This document shows positions 20,459-28,617 of a stretch of 64,000 nt of DNA, piece after piece. Each line of letters starts with the position of its first letter. Positions within the stretch are counted from its first letter, which is position 1. A program made the translations under genes and the position numbers. The notes below the pieces were generated by a model. It saw nothing but the letters and a program-made list of their open reading frames with translations, did not search any database and was not told where the DNA came from. This DNA is from Lacunisphaera sp044224295 (GTDB taxonomy: Bacteria; Verrucomicrobiota; Verrucomicrobiia; Opitutales; Opitutaceae): the NCBI GenBank assembly GCA_044224295.1, contig JBGAKQ010000009.1:88690-152689 (forward strand). The letters are read 5' to 3'.

Positions 20459-21055
20459 ATGTTCACTGGAATCATCGAGGAAACCGGCCGCGTTGTCGCC
20501 TTCACCGAGGGCCGGGAGTCCTGGCGGCTGCAGGTGGCGGCGGACGTGGTACCGGGCGACGTCAAACTCGGCGACAGCGTCGCGGTGAACGGTTGCTGCC
20601 TGACGGTGACCAAGTTCGACGCCAAGCACCTGTGGTTCGACCTGCTCGCCGAAACCCGCCGGCTCACCAACTTTTCCGAATTGCGCGCGGACTCACTGGT
20701 GAACCTCGAGCGCAGCCTGCGCGCGGACACGCGCTTGGGGGGACATTTTGTGACCGGCCACATCGACGCGCCGGGTCACGTCGAGATCTTCGAGGCGCGG
20801 GGCAAGGACCACTACCTGAAGGTGAAAGTGCCGGACGGGCTCGCGCGTTACCTGGTTTACAAGGGAAGCGTGGCGATCGACGGCATTTCGCTGACGGTGG
20901 CTGAGGTGTCGGGCGATTCCTTTGCGGTGTGGCTGATCCCGCACACCCTGGCCGTCACGAATTTGAAGAACCGGCGGGCCGGCGACCGGGTGAACCTCGA
21001 GTTTGATTTGCTGGCCAAATACGTGGAAAAACTGGTGGCGCGTCCGCCCGCCTGA
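20459..21055 (+). CDS. ribE: riboflavin synthase, alpha chain type
   Basis: 198 residues. Starts with the family signature MFTGIIEETGRVV and consists of two tandem lumazine-binding repeats (about 1-95 and 96-195), each with the SxNGxCLTV or SxxIDGISLTV pattern (VNGCCLTV and VAIDGISLTVAEV). It dismutates two 6,7-dimethyl-8-ribityllumazine molecules to riboflavin. No FMN riboswitch is visible. It starts three bases after the pseudoprotease gene, in a compact plus-strand run. Confidence 0.95.
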   Translation: MFTGIIEETGRVVAFTEGRESWRLQVAADVVPGDVKLGDSVAVNGCCLTVTKFDAKHLWFDLLAETRRLTNFSELRADSLVNLERSLRADTRLGGHFVTGHIDAPGHVEIFEARGKDHYLKVKVPDGLARYLVYKGSVAIDGISLTVAEVSGDSFAVWLIPHTLAVTNLKNRRAGDRVNLEFDLLAKYVEKLVARPPA

Positions 21056-21057
21056 AC

Positions 21058-22014
21058 ATGCCGACGCGCGAGCAACTGCTGGCCCTGACCGACGAACTGC
21101 GCCGCTTGAAGGCGGGTGGCCAGCGCGTCGTCGTGGTGTCGGAGGAGAGCCTTGCGATGTTGCGCGAATCAGTCGCCTCGGCCCGGGCCCCGACCAGCGC
21201 GCCCAATACAATCATGGAGACGGAGCGACCGACTCCGGCCGCCATGGCCCCGACCGCCACCGTTGCGCCCACTCGATTTGTCCTACCCGAACCCGCCCGC
21301 GTCGTGGCGGCGCCCGCGGGACCCGCGATGCCGCCGCCACCGGAGATCCGGTTGCCTGACGGTGACAAGACGACGCGTTGGAATCACCTGCGCGACCTCG
21401 TCCTCAACGACAAAACCTGTCTCGCCCATGTCTATGCCGGCAAGAAGGTGGTGTTCGGCGTGGGCAACCTGGACGCGAGCATCATGTTGGTGGGCGAGGC
21501 GCCGGGCGGTGACGAGGAGGACCAGGGCGAGCCGTTCGTCGGTCGCGCGGGCCAGCTGCTGAACAAGATGATCAAGGCGATGGGGCTGGATCGCAGTCAG
21601 GTTTACATTGGCAACATCCTCAACTGGCGCCCGGAGATGCCGCGCAATCCGGACGGCTCGCAGACGGGCAATCGTCCGCCAACGGCCCAGGAGATGGCCT
21701 ATTGCCTGCCGTTCATTCGGGCGCAGATCTCGATCATCCAGCCGAAGGTGATCGTCGCGCTGGGCAAGACGGCGGTCGATGGATTGCTTGGCGCGGAGCG
21801 CTTCAAATCGATGGGGGCCGCCCGCGGGGCGTGGCACAGCTATGCGGACACGCCGTTGCGGGCGAGTTACCATCCGTCCTACCTGCTGCGTCAGGAGGGA
21901 CTGACGAGCGCGACCGCCAAGAAGATCAAGCGCGATGCATGGGAAGACATGCTGGCGGTGATGGAAAAAGCGGGCGTGCCGATTTCCGAAAAGCAGCGAA
22001 ACTACTTTCTCTGA
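21058..22014 (+). CDS. family-4-like uracil-DNA glycosylase variant without the Fe-S cysteines
   Basis: 318 residues. A low-complexity N-terminus (about 1-105, rich in Ala, Pro and Thr) precedes the UDG fold. Motif GEAPGGDEEDQGEPFVGRAG (146-165) and the HPSYLLR motif near the C-terminus are typical of family 4. Canonical family-4 enzymes hold a 4Fe-4S cluster on four cysteines. Here only Cys121 and Cys216 exist, and the usual KCRPP cysteine position is Trp190 (NWRPE). About twelve residues are inserted between that motif and NRPP. It probably removes uracil or related bases from DNA. It starts three bases after ribE. Confidence 0.85.
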   Translation: MPTREQLLALTDELRRLKAGGQRVVVVSEESLAMLRESVASARAPTSAPNTIMETERPTPAAMAPTATVAPTRFVLPEPARVVAAPAGPAMPPPPEIRLPDGDKTTRWNHLRDLVLNDKTCLAHVYAGKKVVFGVGNLDASIMLVGEAPGGDEEDQGEPFVGRAGQLLNKMIKAMGLDRSQVYIGNILNWRPEMPRNPDGSQTGNRPPTAQEMAYCLPFIRAQISIIQPKVIVALGKTAVDGLLGAERFKSMGAARGAWHSYADTPLRASYHPSYLLRQEGLTSATAKKIKRDAWEDMLAVMEKAGVPISEKQRNYFL

Positions 22015-22016
22015 GC

Positions 22017-23528
22017 GTGCACTTCCGTGGGCAATTGCTGGTGGGCTTGGGCCTGGCGCTCCTCGCGCTGGCGGGCCGGGCGGCGGACGAACTGTTCGAT
22101 TTCGACGTCCTGCGATTCCGCGCCAAGTCGCTGGCCTTCCAGCCCTATGTCGAAACGAAACCGGTCGTGCCGGAGTGGTTGCAGAAGTTGAGTTACGACG
22201 AGTACAACCAAATCCAGTTCGATGGGCGCCAGTCGTGGTGGCGCGCCGAGCAGTTGCCGTTCCTGCTGCAGTTTTTTCATCCCGGCGGCCTGTTCACTCG
22301 CGCCGTGCGGATGAATGAAGTGGTAAACCGGGTGGCGCGCCCGATTCCGTTTTCCCCGCGGTTCTTCGAGTACCGCAAGGGTCGGCCCGGTCGGGTGCCC
22401 TCGGATCTCGGGTTTGCCGGATTCCGGGTTGTCACCGAACTCAACGAGCCGGGGAAACTGGACGAGTTGGTTTCCTTTCTTGGCGCCAGCTATTTCCGGG
22501 CCCTGGGTCGCGATCAATATTATGGCATCTCCGCCCGTGGTCTCGCGGTGAACACCGCGGAGCCGGGGGGCGAGGAGTTCCCGGTGTTCGAGGAGTTCTG
22601 GGTCGAGCGGCCGGCGCCCGGCGCGAAGGATGTCACGGTGTACGCCCTGCTCAACAGCCCGAGCATGGCGGGAGCCTATCGGTTTGTGATTACCCCGGGT
22701 GACTCGACGGTCATGCGGGTGCGCGCCGCCGTTTATTGCCGGAAGAACCCGGCCGTGTTTGGCATCGCGCCGCTCACGAGCATGTATGCGCACGGGGAAA
22801 ACAGCGGCTGGTCGCAGTCCGACTATCGTCCCGAGGTGCACGATTCCGACGGCCTGCTGATTGCGAACGGAGCGGGGGAGTGGATCTGGCGGCCGCTGAC
22901 CAACCCGCGAGGGGTTCGCGTGGCGGGTTTTCGGGACAACTCGCCAAAGGGCTTCGGGCTTCTGCAGCGCGACCGGGAGTTCGAGCACTACAGCGATCTC
23001 GAGGCTTACTACCACCAGCGGCCGAGCTTGTGGGTCGAACCCGTGGGCAACTGGGGGGCGGGCTCGGTTCGCCTCGTGGAGATCCCGACGGCAAACGAAT
23101 TTGCTGACAACATCGTGGCCTTTTGGGTGCCGGACGCCCTGCCACCGGCCGGCGAGCCGATCGAATTCGAATACAATCTGCACTGGATGTCCGACCCGGG
23201 TCGGCGCCCGCCGGCGGGGTACGTGACCTCGACCCGCGTGGCCGGCGTGCCGGGCCGCGGGGAATTGCGCCGGTTTATCATTGAATTCACCGGGCCCTAC
23301 CTGAGCGGGCAGCCGGCGGACCCGGCAATCGAGGCGGTGGTGCAGGTGACGGGAGGGGCCAAGCAGGACCATCCCGCCGTGCTGGTGAAAAACCGTTTCA
23401 ATGGAGCCTGGCGCGTGGCCTTCGAGATCCAGCCGGACACCTCGGGAGCCCCCGTGGAACTCCGTTGCTTTCTGCGCAAGGGCCAGCATGTCCTGACGGA
23501 GACATGGAGCTATCTCTGGAATCCCTGA
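22017..23528 (+). CDS. opgG: glucan biosynthesis protein G (periplasmic, OpgG/MdoG)
   Basis: 503 residues from a GTG at 22017, two bases after the UDG stop. This start gives a clean signal peptide (MHFRGQLLVGLGLALLALAGRAA). The mature part is the MdoG domain over its whole length, with landmarks FDFDVLRFRAKSLA, LPFLLQFFHPG, FRALGRDQYYGISARGLAVNT, SMYAHGENS and the strand-rich C-terminal Ig-like region. OpgG is the periplasmic protein needed to make the branched osmoregulated periplasmic glucans whose backbone is made by OpgH, encoded two genes downstream. Confidence 0.93.
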   Translation: MHFRGQLLVGLGLALLALAGRAADELFDFDVLRFRAKSLAFQPYVETKPVVPEWLQKLSYDEYNQIQFDGRQSWWRAEQLPFLLQFFHPGGLFTRAVRMNEVVNRVARPIPFSPRFFEYRKGRPGRVPSDLGFAGFRVVTELNEPGKLDELVSFLGASYFRALGRDQYYGISARGLAVNTAEPGGEEFPVFEEFWVERPAPGAKDVTVYALLNSPSMAGAYRFVITPGDSTVMRVRAAVYCRKNPAVFGIAPLTSMYAHGENSGWSQSDYRPEVHDSDGLLIANGAGEWIWRPLTNPRGVRVAGFRDNSPKGFGLLQRDREFEHYSDLEAYYHQRPSLWVEPVGNWGAGSVRLVEIPTANEFADNIVAFWVPDALPPAGEPIEFEYNLHWMSDPGRRPPAGYVTSTRVAGVPGRGELRRFIIEFTGPYLSGQPADPAIEAVVQVTGGAKQDHPAVLVKNRFNGAWRVAFEIQPDTSGAPVELRCFLRKGQHVLTETWSYLWNP

Positions 23529-24091
23529 ACTCGTTCCGGCCGAAAACCGGCACGCTTGAGCAGTGGAACTCGGCTTATGTCCGCGTCGAGGACTACCTGC
23601 GCGCGCACCGGATTCACAACCGCCTGCACCAGAGCCGGCTCATTCTTCGGGTGTTGAGCGCCGCGGCGGACCGCCACGAGCGGGATCCGCGGCTCGATCC
23701 CGTGACGCTGGCGATCGAGGAAACCGACCGGGTGATGGACAGCTGGTTCGCCGGACTGCTCGGTGAGAAGGGCCTGCCGCACGATCGCCTCGCGGCGGAG
23801 GGTCGCGTGGCGCTGCTGGTGGCCGACGCGACCGAACGCTGGCCCTATGCCTTTTTGGACGAAGCCAACATTCCGCCCGACTTTGCGCAGGCGATGAAGC
23901 AAAGTTCGCTGAAGGCGGGCCCGGATCTCGCGGTGTCGAGCATGGTGCCGCGCGAAATTGACCTCGGCGCCATCACCGAGGCGGCGGGCACGACCCTCGA
24001 GACGATCGAGCGCGTGCCGGTCGTGCGGGTGCTGTTGTTGTGGGGCGTGTTCGTGGCCGTGCTGATGGCCGTGTTCCTCGCGACCCGCTGA
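23504..24091 (+). CDS. small membrane-anchored protein between opgG and opgH
   Basis: 195 residues from an ATG at 23504 that overlaps the end of opgG by 25 bases. Residues 1-170 are soluble, charged and predicted helical (ESLNSFRPKTGTLEQWNSAYVRVEDYLRAHR in part, then LILRVLSAAADRHERD). One C-terminal membrane helix follows (VRVLLLWGVFVAVLMAVFLATR), leaving the main part probably cytoplasmic. I do not recognise a family. Its place inside the opg operon, and the short N-terminus of the OpgH after it, suggest it stands in for the missing cytoplasmic N-terminal region of OpgH. That is a hypothesis. Confidence 0.75.
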   Translation: MELSLESLNSFRPKTGTLEQWNSAYVRVEDYLRAHRIHNRLHQSRLILRVLSAAADRHERDPRLDPVTLAIEETDRVMDSWFAGLLGEKGLPHDRLAAEGRVALLVADATERWPYAFLDEANIPPDFAQAMKQSSLKAGPDLAVSSMVPREIDLGAITEAAGTTLETIERVPVVRVLLLWGVFVAVLMAVFLATR

Positions 24092-24096
24092 TCCCC

Positions 24097-26238
24097 ATGT
24101 TCACCGTCGAACAAGTCGACCGGCCCCGGGTGATGCGACGACGCATCACGTTCTTTACCCTGACGTTCCTGCTCACGACCCTGGCGACCTGGTTCATGGC
24201 GGACTTGCTCTGGCGGGACGGCATGGCGGCGGTCGAGTGGGTGGTGCTGGTCCTTTTCGTCATCCTTTTCGCGCACATCGCCGTTGGCTTCAGCACGGCC
24301 TTGCTGGGCTTCTATGTCATCAACCGCAACGGCGACCCCTACCGCATCACGCGTTCGCTGGGCGACGAACCGGTGGCCACGCTGCCGCTCGCGTCGACCG
24401 CCATCGTCATGCCGGTGTTCAACGAGGATCCCAGCCGGGTGTTCGAGGGCCTGCGCGTCATTTATCGATCGCTGGAACTTTCCGGGCGGCTGGAGAATTT
24501 CGACTTCTTCATCCTCAGTGACTCGAACAACCCGAACAACTGGATCCAGGAGGAGGTCGCCTGGGTCGAGTTGTGCAAACAGCTGAACGGTTTCGGTCGG
24601 ATCTTCTACCGCAAGCGCCGGATCTCGATTAACAAGAAGAGCGGCAACGTCGCGGATTTCCTGCGGCGCTGGGGCCGGAAGTACCGCTACATGGCGGTGC
24701 TGGATGCGGACAGCATCATGACCGGCGAGTCGTTGATCAAGTTGGTCGCGATGATGGAGCGCAATCCCTCGGTCGGTATCCTCCAGACCGCCCCGCGCAT
24801 CGTGAATGGCGTGACCCTGTACTCGCGCCTGCAGCAGTTTTCCAACCGGCTTTACAGCCCGTTGTTCTTGGCCGGCTTGAACTACTGGCATCAGGGCGAA
24901 AGCAATTTCTGGGGCCACAATGCCGTCATCCGTGTGGTCCCGTTTATGGAGCATGCGGCGCTGCCCGACCTGCCCGGACGCGAACCATTTGGCGGGCGGA
25001 TCCTGAGCCACGACTTCGTCGAAGCCGCGCTCATGCGGCGCGCCGGCTGGAAGGTATGGCTCGCCTACGACCTGGAGGGCAGCTACGAGGAGGGGCCGCC
25101 CACGCTGATCGACAGCGCGAAACGCGATCGGCGCTGGTGCCAGGGCAACCTACAGCACAGCTGGCTGCTCTTCGCGCGGGGCTTCCATCCCGTGAACCGC
25201 GTGCACCTGCTGATGGGCATCATGGGTTACGTGGCGTCGCCTCTGTGGATGCTCTTCCTGCTGATCAGCAGCATCCACGTCTTCCGCGAGGTGGTCGCGG
25301 GAACTTACCATACCTATCACGCCGAAACGTACGTCTCCTTGTTCGGCTACGTGTTCGAAGTTCCGGAGGCATTCGCGCTGTTTCTGTTCACGCTGCTTCT
25401 GCTTTTCCTGCCCAAAATCATCAGCGTGATCCTTGCGATCAGCCACCGGCGGGCCGCGGCCTATGGCGGGCCGTTGCGCGTGGTCGCCAGCGTGGTGCTG
25501 GAGGTCCTGGTGTCGACGCTGCTGGCGCCGGTGAACATGATGTTCAACACGAAGTTCGTGCTCTACATCCTGCTCGGCCAGGGCGTGGGGTGGGTAACCC
25601 AGCGCCGCGAGGCCAGCGACGACACGGACTGGCGCGAAGCCATCATCACGCACTCCGGCCAGATGGCGTTCGGTCTCGTGTGGGGCGTGTCCGCTTTCAT
25701 CCTGGTGCCGTCGTTTTTCTGGTGGCTGAGCCCGGTCCTGGCCGGCCTGGTGCTGTCGGCACCGCTTTCAATCATTCTCGGGAAAGCCAGCTTCGGCCGG
25801 CGCGCGCGAGAGCTGGGGTTGTTCCTCACGCCGGACGAGACCGAGCCGCCGCAGGAGTTGGTGCGCCTGGAGCGACACCTCGAGGAATGTTACCGGCACA
25901 TGCAGCCTATCCCGCAGTTGCGGGCGGACTACGGCCTGCTGCAGGCCGTGCTCGACCCCTACGTGAACGCCGCCCACGTCTCCCTGTTGCGGCAGCGGCA
26001 GGGCAGCCACGCGGTGCGTTCGTATTTCGTCCGCCTCCGGCGCAAACTGCTGGCGGAGGGCCCGCAGAATCTGACCCATCGCGAAAAGATGGCGCTGCTG
26101 CTCGATGCCGAATCGATGATCTGGCTGCACGAGCAGTTGTGGAAGCAACCCGCGGAGCAGCTCTCCGAATGGTGGCGCCTCGCGATGCGCCAGTACAACG
26201 TGCTCACGGCGACGCCCGTGACGGCGCTGTACCGCTGA
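24097..26238 (+). CDS. opgH: glucan glucosyltransferase H (OpgH/MdoH), short N-terminus
   Basis: 713 residues from the ATG at 24097. Two N-terminal membrane helices (about 18-75) precede a family 2 glycosyltransferase domain with AVLDADSIMTGE (DxD), ILSHDFVEAALMRRAGW and RDRRWCQGN (the processive RW motif). Further membrane helices run from about 370 to 560, and a soluble C-terminal region follows. It polymerises glucose from UDP-glucose into the glucan backbone and moves it across the inner membrane. E. coli OpgH has about 130 extra cytoplasmic residues before the first helix; these are absent here. Start is five bases after the preceding gene. Confidence 0.93.
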   Translation: MFTVEQVDRPRVMRRRITFFTLTFLLTTLATWFMADLLWRDGMAAVEWVVLVLFVILFAHIAVGFSTALLGFYVINRNGDPYRITRSLGDEPVATLPLASTAIVMPVFNEDPSRVFEGLRVIYRSLELSGRLENFDFFILSDSNNPNNWIQEEVAWVELCKQLNGFGRIFYRKRRISINKKSGNVADFLRRWGRKYRYMAVLDADSIMTGESLIKLVAMMERNPSVGILQTAPRIVNGVTLYSRLQQFSNRLYSPLFLAGLNYWHQGESNFWGHNAVIRVVPFMEHAALPDLPGREPFGGRILSHDFVEAALMRRAGWKVWLAYDLEGSYEEGPPTLIDSAKRDRRWCQGNLQHSWLLFARGFHPVNRVHLLMGIMGYVASPLWMLFLLISSIHVFREVVAGTYHTYHAETYVSLFGYVFEVPEAFALFLFTLLLLFLPKIISVILAISHRRAAAYGGPLRVVASVVLEVLVSTLLAPVNMMFNTKFVLYILLGQGVGWVTQRREASDDTDWREAIITHSGQMAFGLVWGVSAFILVPSFFWWLSPVLAGLVLSAPLSIILGKASFGRRARELGLFLTPDETEPPQELVRLERHLEECYRHMQPIPQLRADYGLLQAVLDPYVNAAHVSLLRQRQGSHAVRSYFVRLRRKLLAEGPQNLTHREKMALLLDAESMIWLHEQLWKQPAEQLSEWWRLAMRQYNVLTATPVTALYR

Positions 26239-26250
26239 GCTCGGATCGGC

Positions 26251-26919
26251 TTAGCGCACGTTGCCGTACGCGCTCACGATCACGTCCTGCCCGGATGCGG
26301 CCCGGCCATGGATGCGGAACGCGGCGTTGGCCGGCTGCGCCGTGGCGGGCGGCTTGAGGTGGACGCGATAGCGCCGGCCGGCTTCGACCGTTTCCAAACG
26401 CGCACGGAAATCACCGCTGGTCGGCAAGACCTGGGTGAAATTGACCGTGACGCCCGGGATGACCTGCAACTCCACGCTCTTTTCGGTCGGATCCTCGTTG
26501 AGTTTCCACGCCACGCTGCGGGGAGTGAGTTGGATGATCTCCGGCACCTCGATGCGCACGAGCAGGCGCACGGGTTCGGGGCTTTCGTCCGTCACGACCT
26601 TGATGCGGCGCTCGTAGAGGCCGAGGCGGTCGCCGACATGAAAGTTGCTTTTGATCTCCCCGGTTGTCCCCGGCGGATACACCGGCCGATCCGCGGCGGC
26701 ATCGAGGCAGTCGCAATTGCTCTCCACCTCGAGGATGCGCACGGGCCGGTCACTCGTGTTCTTGAATTTAAAAACCGCTTCCTGCGTGAGCTGGAAGGGT
26801 GCCGTCGTGAAGGAAAGCGTTTGTTCTTTCCACTCGAGCGCGTGTGCGGGCAGCGCCGCGACGAACCAGCAGGGAAGGAGTAGGCGACGGAACATGACGG
26901 ACGCAACGCGGCGCGTCAC
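26251..26919 (-). CDS. DUF1573-domain exported protein
   Basis: 222 residues from ATG 26919, which overlaps the stop of the HPt gene by four bases. A second ATG at 26895 also gives a signal peptide (MFRRLLLPCWFVAALPAHA). The body (about 30-130) is a DUF1573 Ig-like domain: FKFKNTSDRPVRILEVESNCDCLDA then PPGTTGEIKSNF, with the CDC cysteine pair typical of the family. A second strand-rich part follows. DUF1573 proteins are exported and of unknown function. It converges on opgH with only 12 bases between the stops. Confidence 0.85.
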   Translation of the reverse strand: MTRRVASVMFRRLLLPCWFVAALPAHALEWKEQTLSFTTAPFQLTQEAVFKFKNTSDRPVRILEVESNCDCLDAAADRPVYPPGTTGEIKSNFHVGDRLGLYERRIKVVTDESPEPVRLLVRIEVPEIIQLTPRSVAWKLNEDPTEKSVELQVIPGVTVNFTQVLPTSGDFRARLETVEAGRRYRVHLKPPATAQPANAAFRIHGRAASGQDVIVSAYGNVR

Positions 26920-27275
26920 ACGCCGGCGACTTCCTGGAGCGCGGTTTTGACGCGCTCGAACTGCTGTTTGAGATCCGGCAAGAGCTTCGCGACCGCCGCG
27001 AGGTCGCCAGCCTTCGCGGCCGCTTCGGCGGCACGCGCCAATTCCATAAGGGCCTCGGCGCCGAAATTGCCCGAACTGCCCTTCATGGTGTGGGCCGCCC
27101 GCGTGGCGACGCTCGCGTCACCACGGGCCAGGGCGTCCTCAAGTTGCGCAAACTGCTTCGGGGTGTCCGCAAGGTAGATCCCGACGAGTTCCTTGAGAAA
27201 CTCACCGTCACCGTCCGGGCTGAGATCACGAAGGGCTTGGATGGACGCAGGGTTCAGGATGGGTTCGCCGGACAT
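26916..27275 (-). CDS. stand-alone histidine phosphotransfer (HPt) protein
   Basis: 119 residues from the ATG at 27275 (MSGEPILNPASIQAL); a longer reading to 27359 adds an unconvincing extension. It is one HPt domain, a four-helix bundle with the phospho-accepting histidine at about residue 62 in AAHTMKGSSGNFGA. Such proteins relay phosphate between a hybrid sensor kinase and a response regulator. No kinase or regulator lies nearby, so the partners are elsewhere in the genome. It shares a transcript with the DUF1573 gene through a four-base overlap. Confidence 0.88.
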   Translation of the reverse strand: MSGEPILNPASIQALRDLSPDGDGEFLKELVGIYLADTPKQFAQLEDALARGDASVATRAAHTMKGSSGNFGAEALMELARAAEAAAKAGDLAAVAKLLPDLKQQFERVKTALQEVAGV

Positions 27276-27375
27276 CGGAGTACCGGAATTAACAAGGGCC
27301 AAACGGCTTATGGCAATCCCGGGCCGATGGGGTAAGTAGCTTAGTTCATGATACATCATTTAATCCGTATATGTT

Positions 27376-27421
27376 GATAATGTCCTTGCATGTCGGCCCT
27401 CGGATGGGCTTTCTTGGGGGC
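27376..27421 (+). promoter_or_regulatory. possible -10 box and Shine-Dalgarno-masking hairpin ahead of metK
   Basis: GATAAT at 27376-27381 is the best -10 candidate in an unusually AT-rich stretch, though no good -35 is seen. Downstream, GCCC (27396-27399) can pair with GGGC (27406-27409) around a six-base loop. The same GCCC plus the following TC can instead pair with the GGGGGC run at 27416-27421, which is the likely ribosome-binding site. The two pairings exclude each other, so translation control is conceivable. It matches no SAM or SAH riboswitch class I can recall. Confidence 0.3.
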
Positions 27422-27423
27422 TT

Positions 27424-28596
27424 ATGGCAAATTCCTTCGTTTTCTCCTCCGAATCCGTGGGTGAAGGGCATCCCGACAAAGTCGCGGACCTGATCTCCGA
27501 CAGCGTGCTCGATGCCTGCTTGGCGCAGGATCGCACCAGCCGCGTGGCCTGCGAAACCATGGTGAAGTCCAACATGGTGATCCTCGCCGGCGAGATCACC
27601 ACCAAGGCCAAGCTCAACTACGAGGCCATCGTGCGCGCGGCGGTCCGGGAGATTGGCTACGTCAACAACGACGACGTTTTCCACGCCGACCAGGTCTTCA
27701 TCAACAATTACCTGACCCGCCAGTCGCCCGACATCGCACAGGGTGTCGACGCCAAGAAGGCGAAGGGCAAGAAGACCGCCGAGCAGGGCGCCGGCGACCA
27801 GGGCATCATGTTCGGCTACGCGTGCAACGAGACGCCCGAGCTCATGCCGACCCCGATCATGTTTGCGCACCGCCTCGGTCGCGAGCTCACCAAGATTCGC
27901 AAGTCCGGCAAGGTATCCTGGCTCCGTCCGGACGCGAAGTCCCAAGTCTCGGTCCGTTACGAGAACGACGTGCCGGTGGAGGTCGTGAACGTCGTCATCT
28001 CCACTCAGCACACGGCCGATGTGCCGCATGCGACGATCGAAAAATATCTCATCGAGAACGTCATCAAGAAGGTCATCCCGGCGCGGATGCTCAACAAGAA
28101 CACCGAGTACCTCATCAACCCGACCGGTCGTTTCGTGATTGGCGGACCGCAGGGCGACTCGGGTCTCACCGGCCGCAAGATCATCGTCGACACCTATGGT
28201 GGCTGGGGCCGCCACGGCGGCGGCGCCTTCTCGGGCAAGGATCCGTCGAAGGTTGACCGCTCGGCCGCCTACATGGGCCGCTGGGTTGCGAAGAATATCG
28301 TCGCCGCGGGTCTCGCGACCCACGCCGAAATCCAATTTGCGTACGCGATTGGCCACCCGCAGCCGGTGTCCGTGCGCGTCGAGACGTTTGGCACCGCCAA
28401 GCTCGGCATCTCCGACGAACGCATCACCGATGCCGTCAAGCGCGTGTTCAGCTTCAAGCCGGCCGACATCGTCAGCCAGCTCGACCTCCTCCGCCCGATT
28501 TATCGCCAAACCACCAACTACGGCCACTTCGGCAAGAACGGCCTGCCTTGGGAATCGACCAACAAGGCCGTCGCGCTCCGCGACGCCGTCAAGTAA
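27424..28596 (+). CDS. metK: S-adenosylmethionine synthetase
   Basis: 390 residues. Landmarks are SESVGEGHPDK at the N-terminus, GDQGIMFGYA in the middle and GGGAFSGKDPSKVDRSAAY in the C-terminal domain, with the usual three-domain length. It makes SAM from methionine and ATP in the cytoplasm. A GGGGG ribosome-binding run lies just before the ATG. The next gene is ahcY, so SAM synthesis and SAH removal are made together. Confidence 0.97.
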   Translation: MANSFVFSSESVGEGHPDKVADLISDSVLDACLAQDRTSRVACETMVKSNMVILAGEITTKAKLNYEAIVRAAVREIGYVNNDDVFHADQVFINNYLTRQSPDIAQGVDAKKAKGKKTAEQGAGDQGIMFGYACNETPELMPTPIMFAHRLGRELTKIRKSGKVSWLRPDAKSQVSVRYENDVPVEVVNVVISTQHTADVPHATIEKYLIENVIKKVIPARMLNKNTEYLINPTGRFVIGGPQGDSGLTGRKIIVDTYGGWGRHGGGAFSGKDPSKVDRSAAYMGRWVAKNIVAAGLATHAEIQFAYAIGHPQPVSVRVETFGTAKLGISDERITDAVKRVFSFKPADIVSQLDLLRPIYRQTTNYGHFGKNGLPWESTNKAVALRDAVK

Positions 28597-28617
28597 CCCT
28601 CCAGCCCACTTACCACC

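Noticed and set aside
27276..27423. SAM or SAH riboswitch before metK
   Set aside because: None of the known class cores I can recall is present. Only a small hairpin remains, reported with low confidence.
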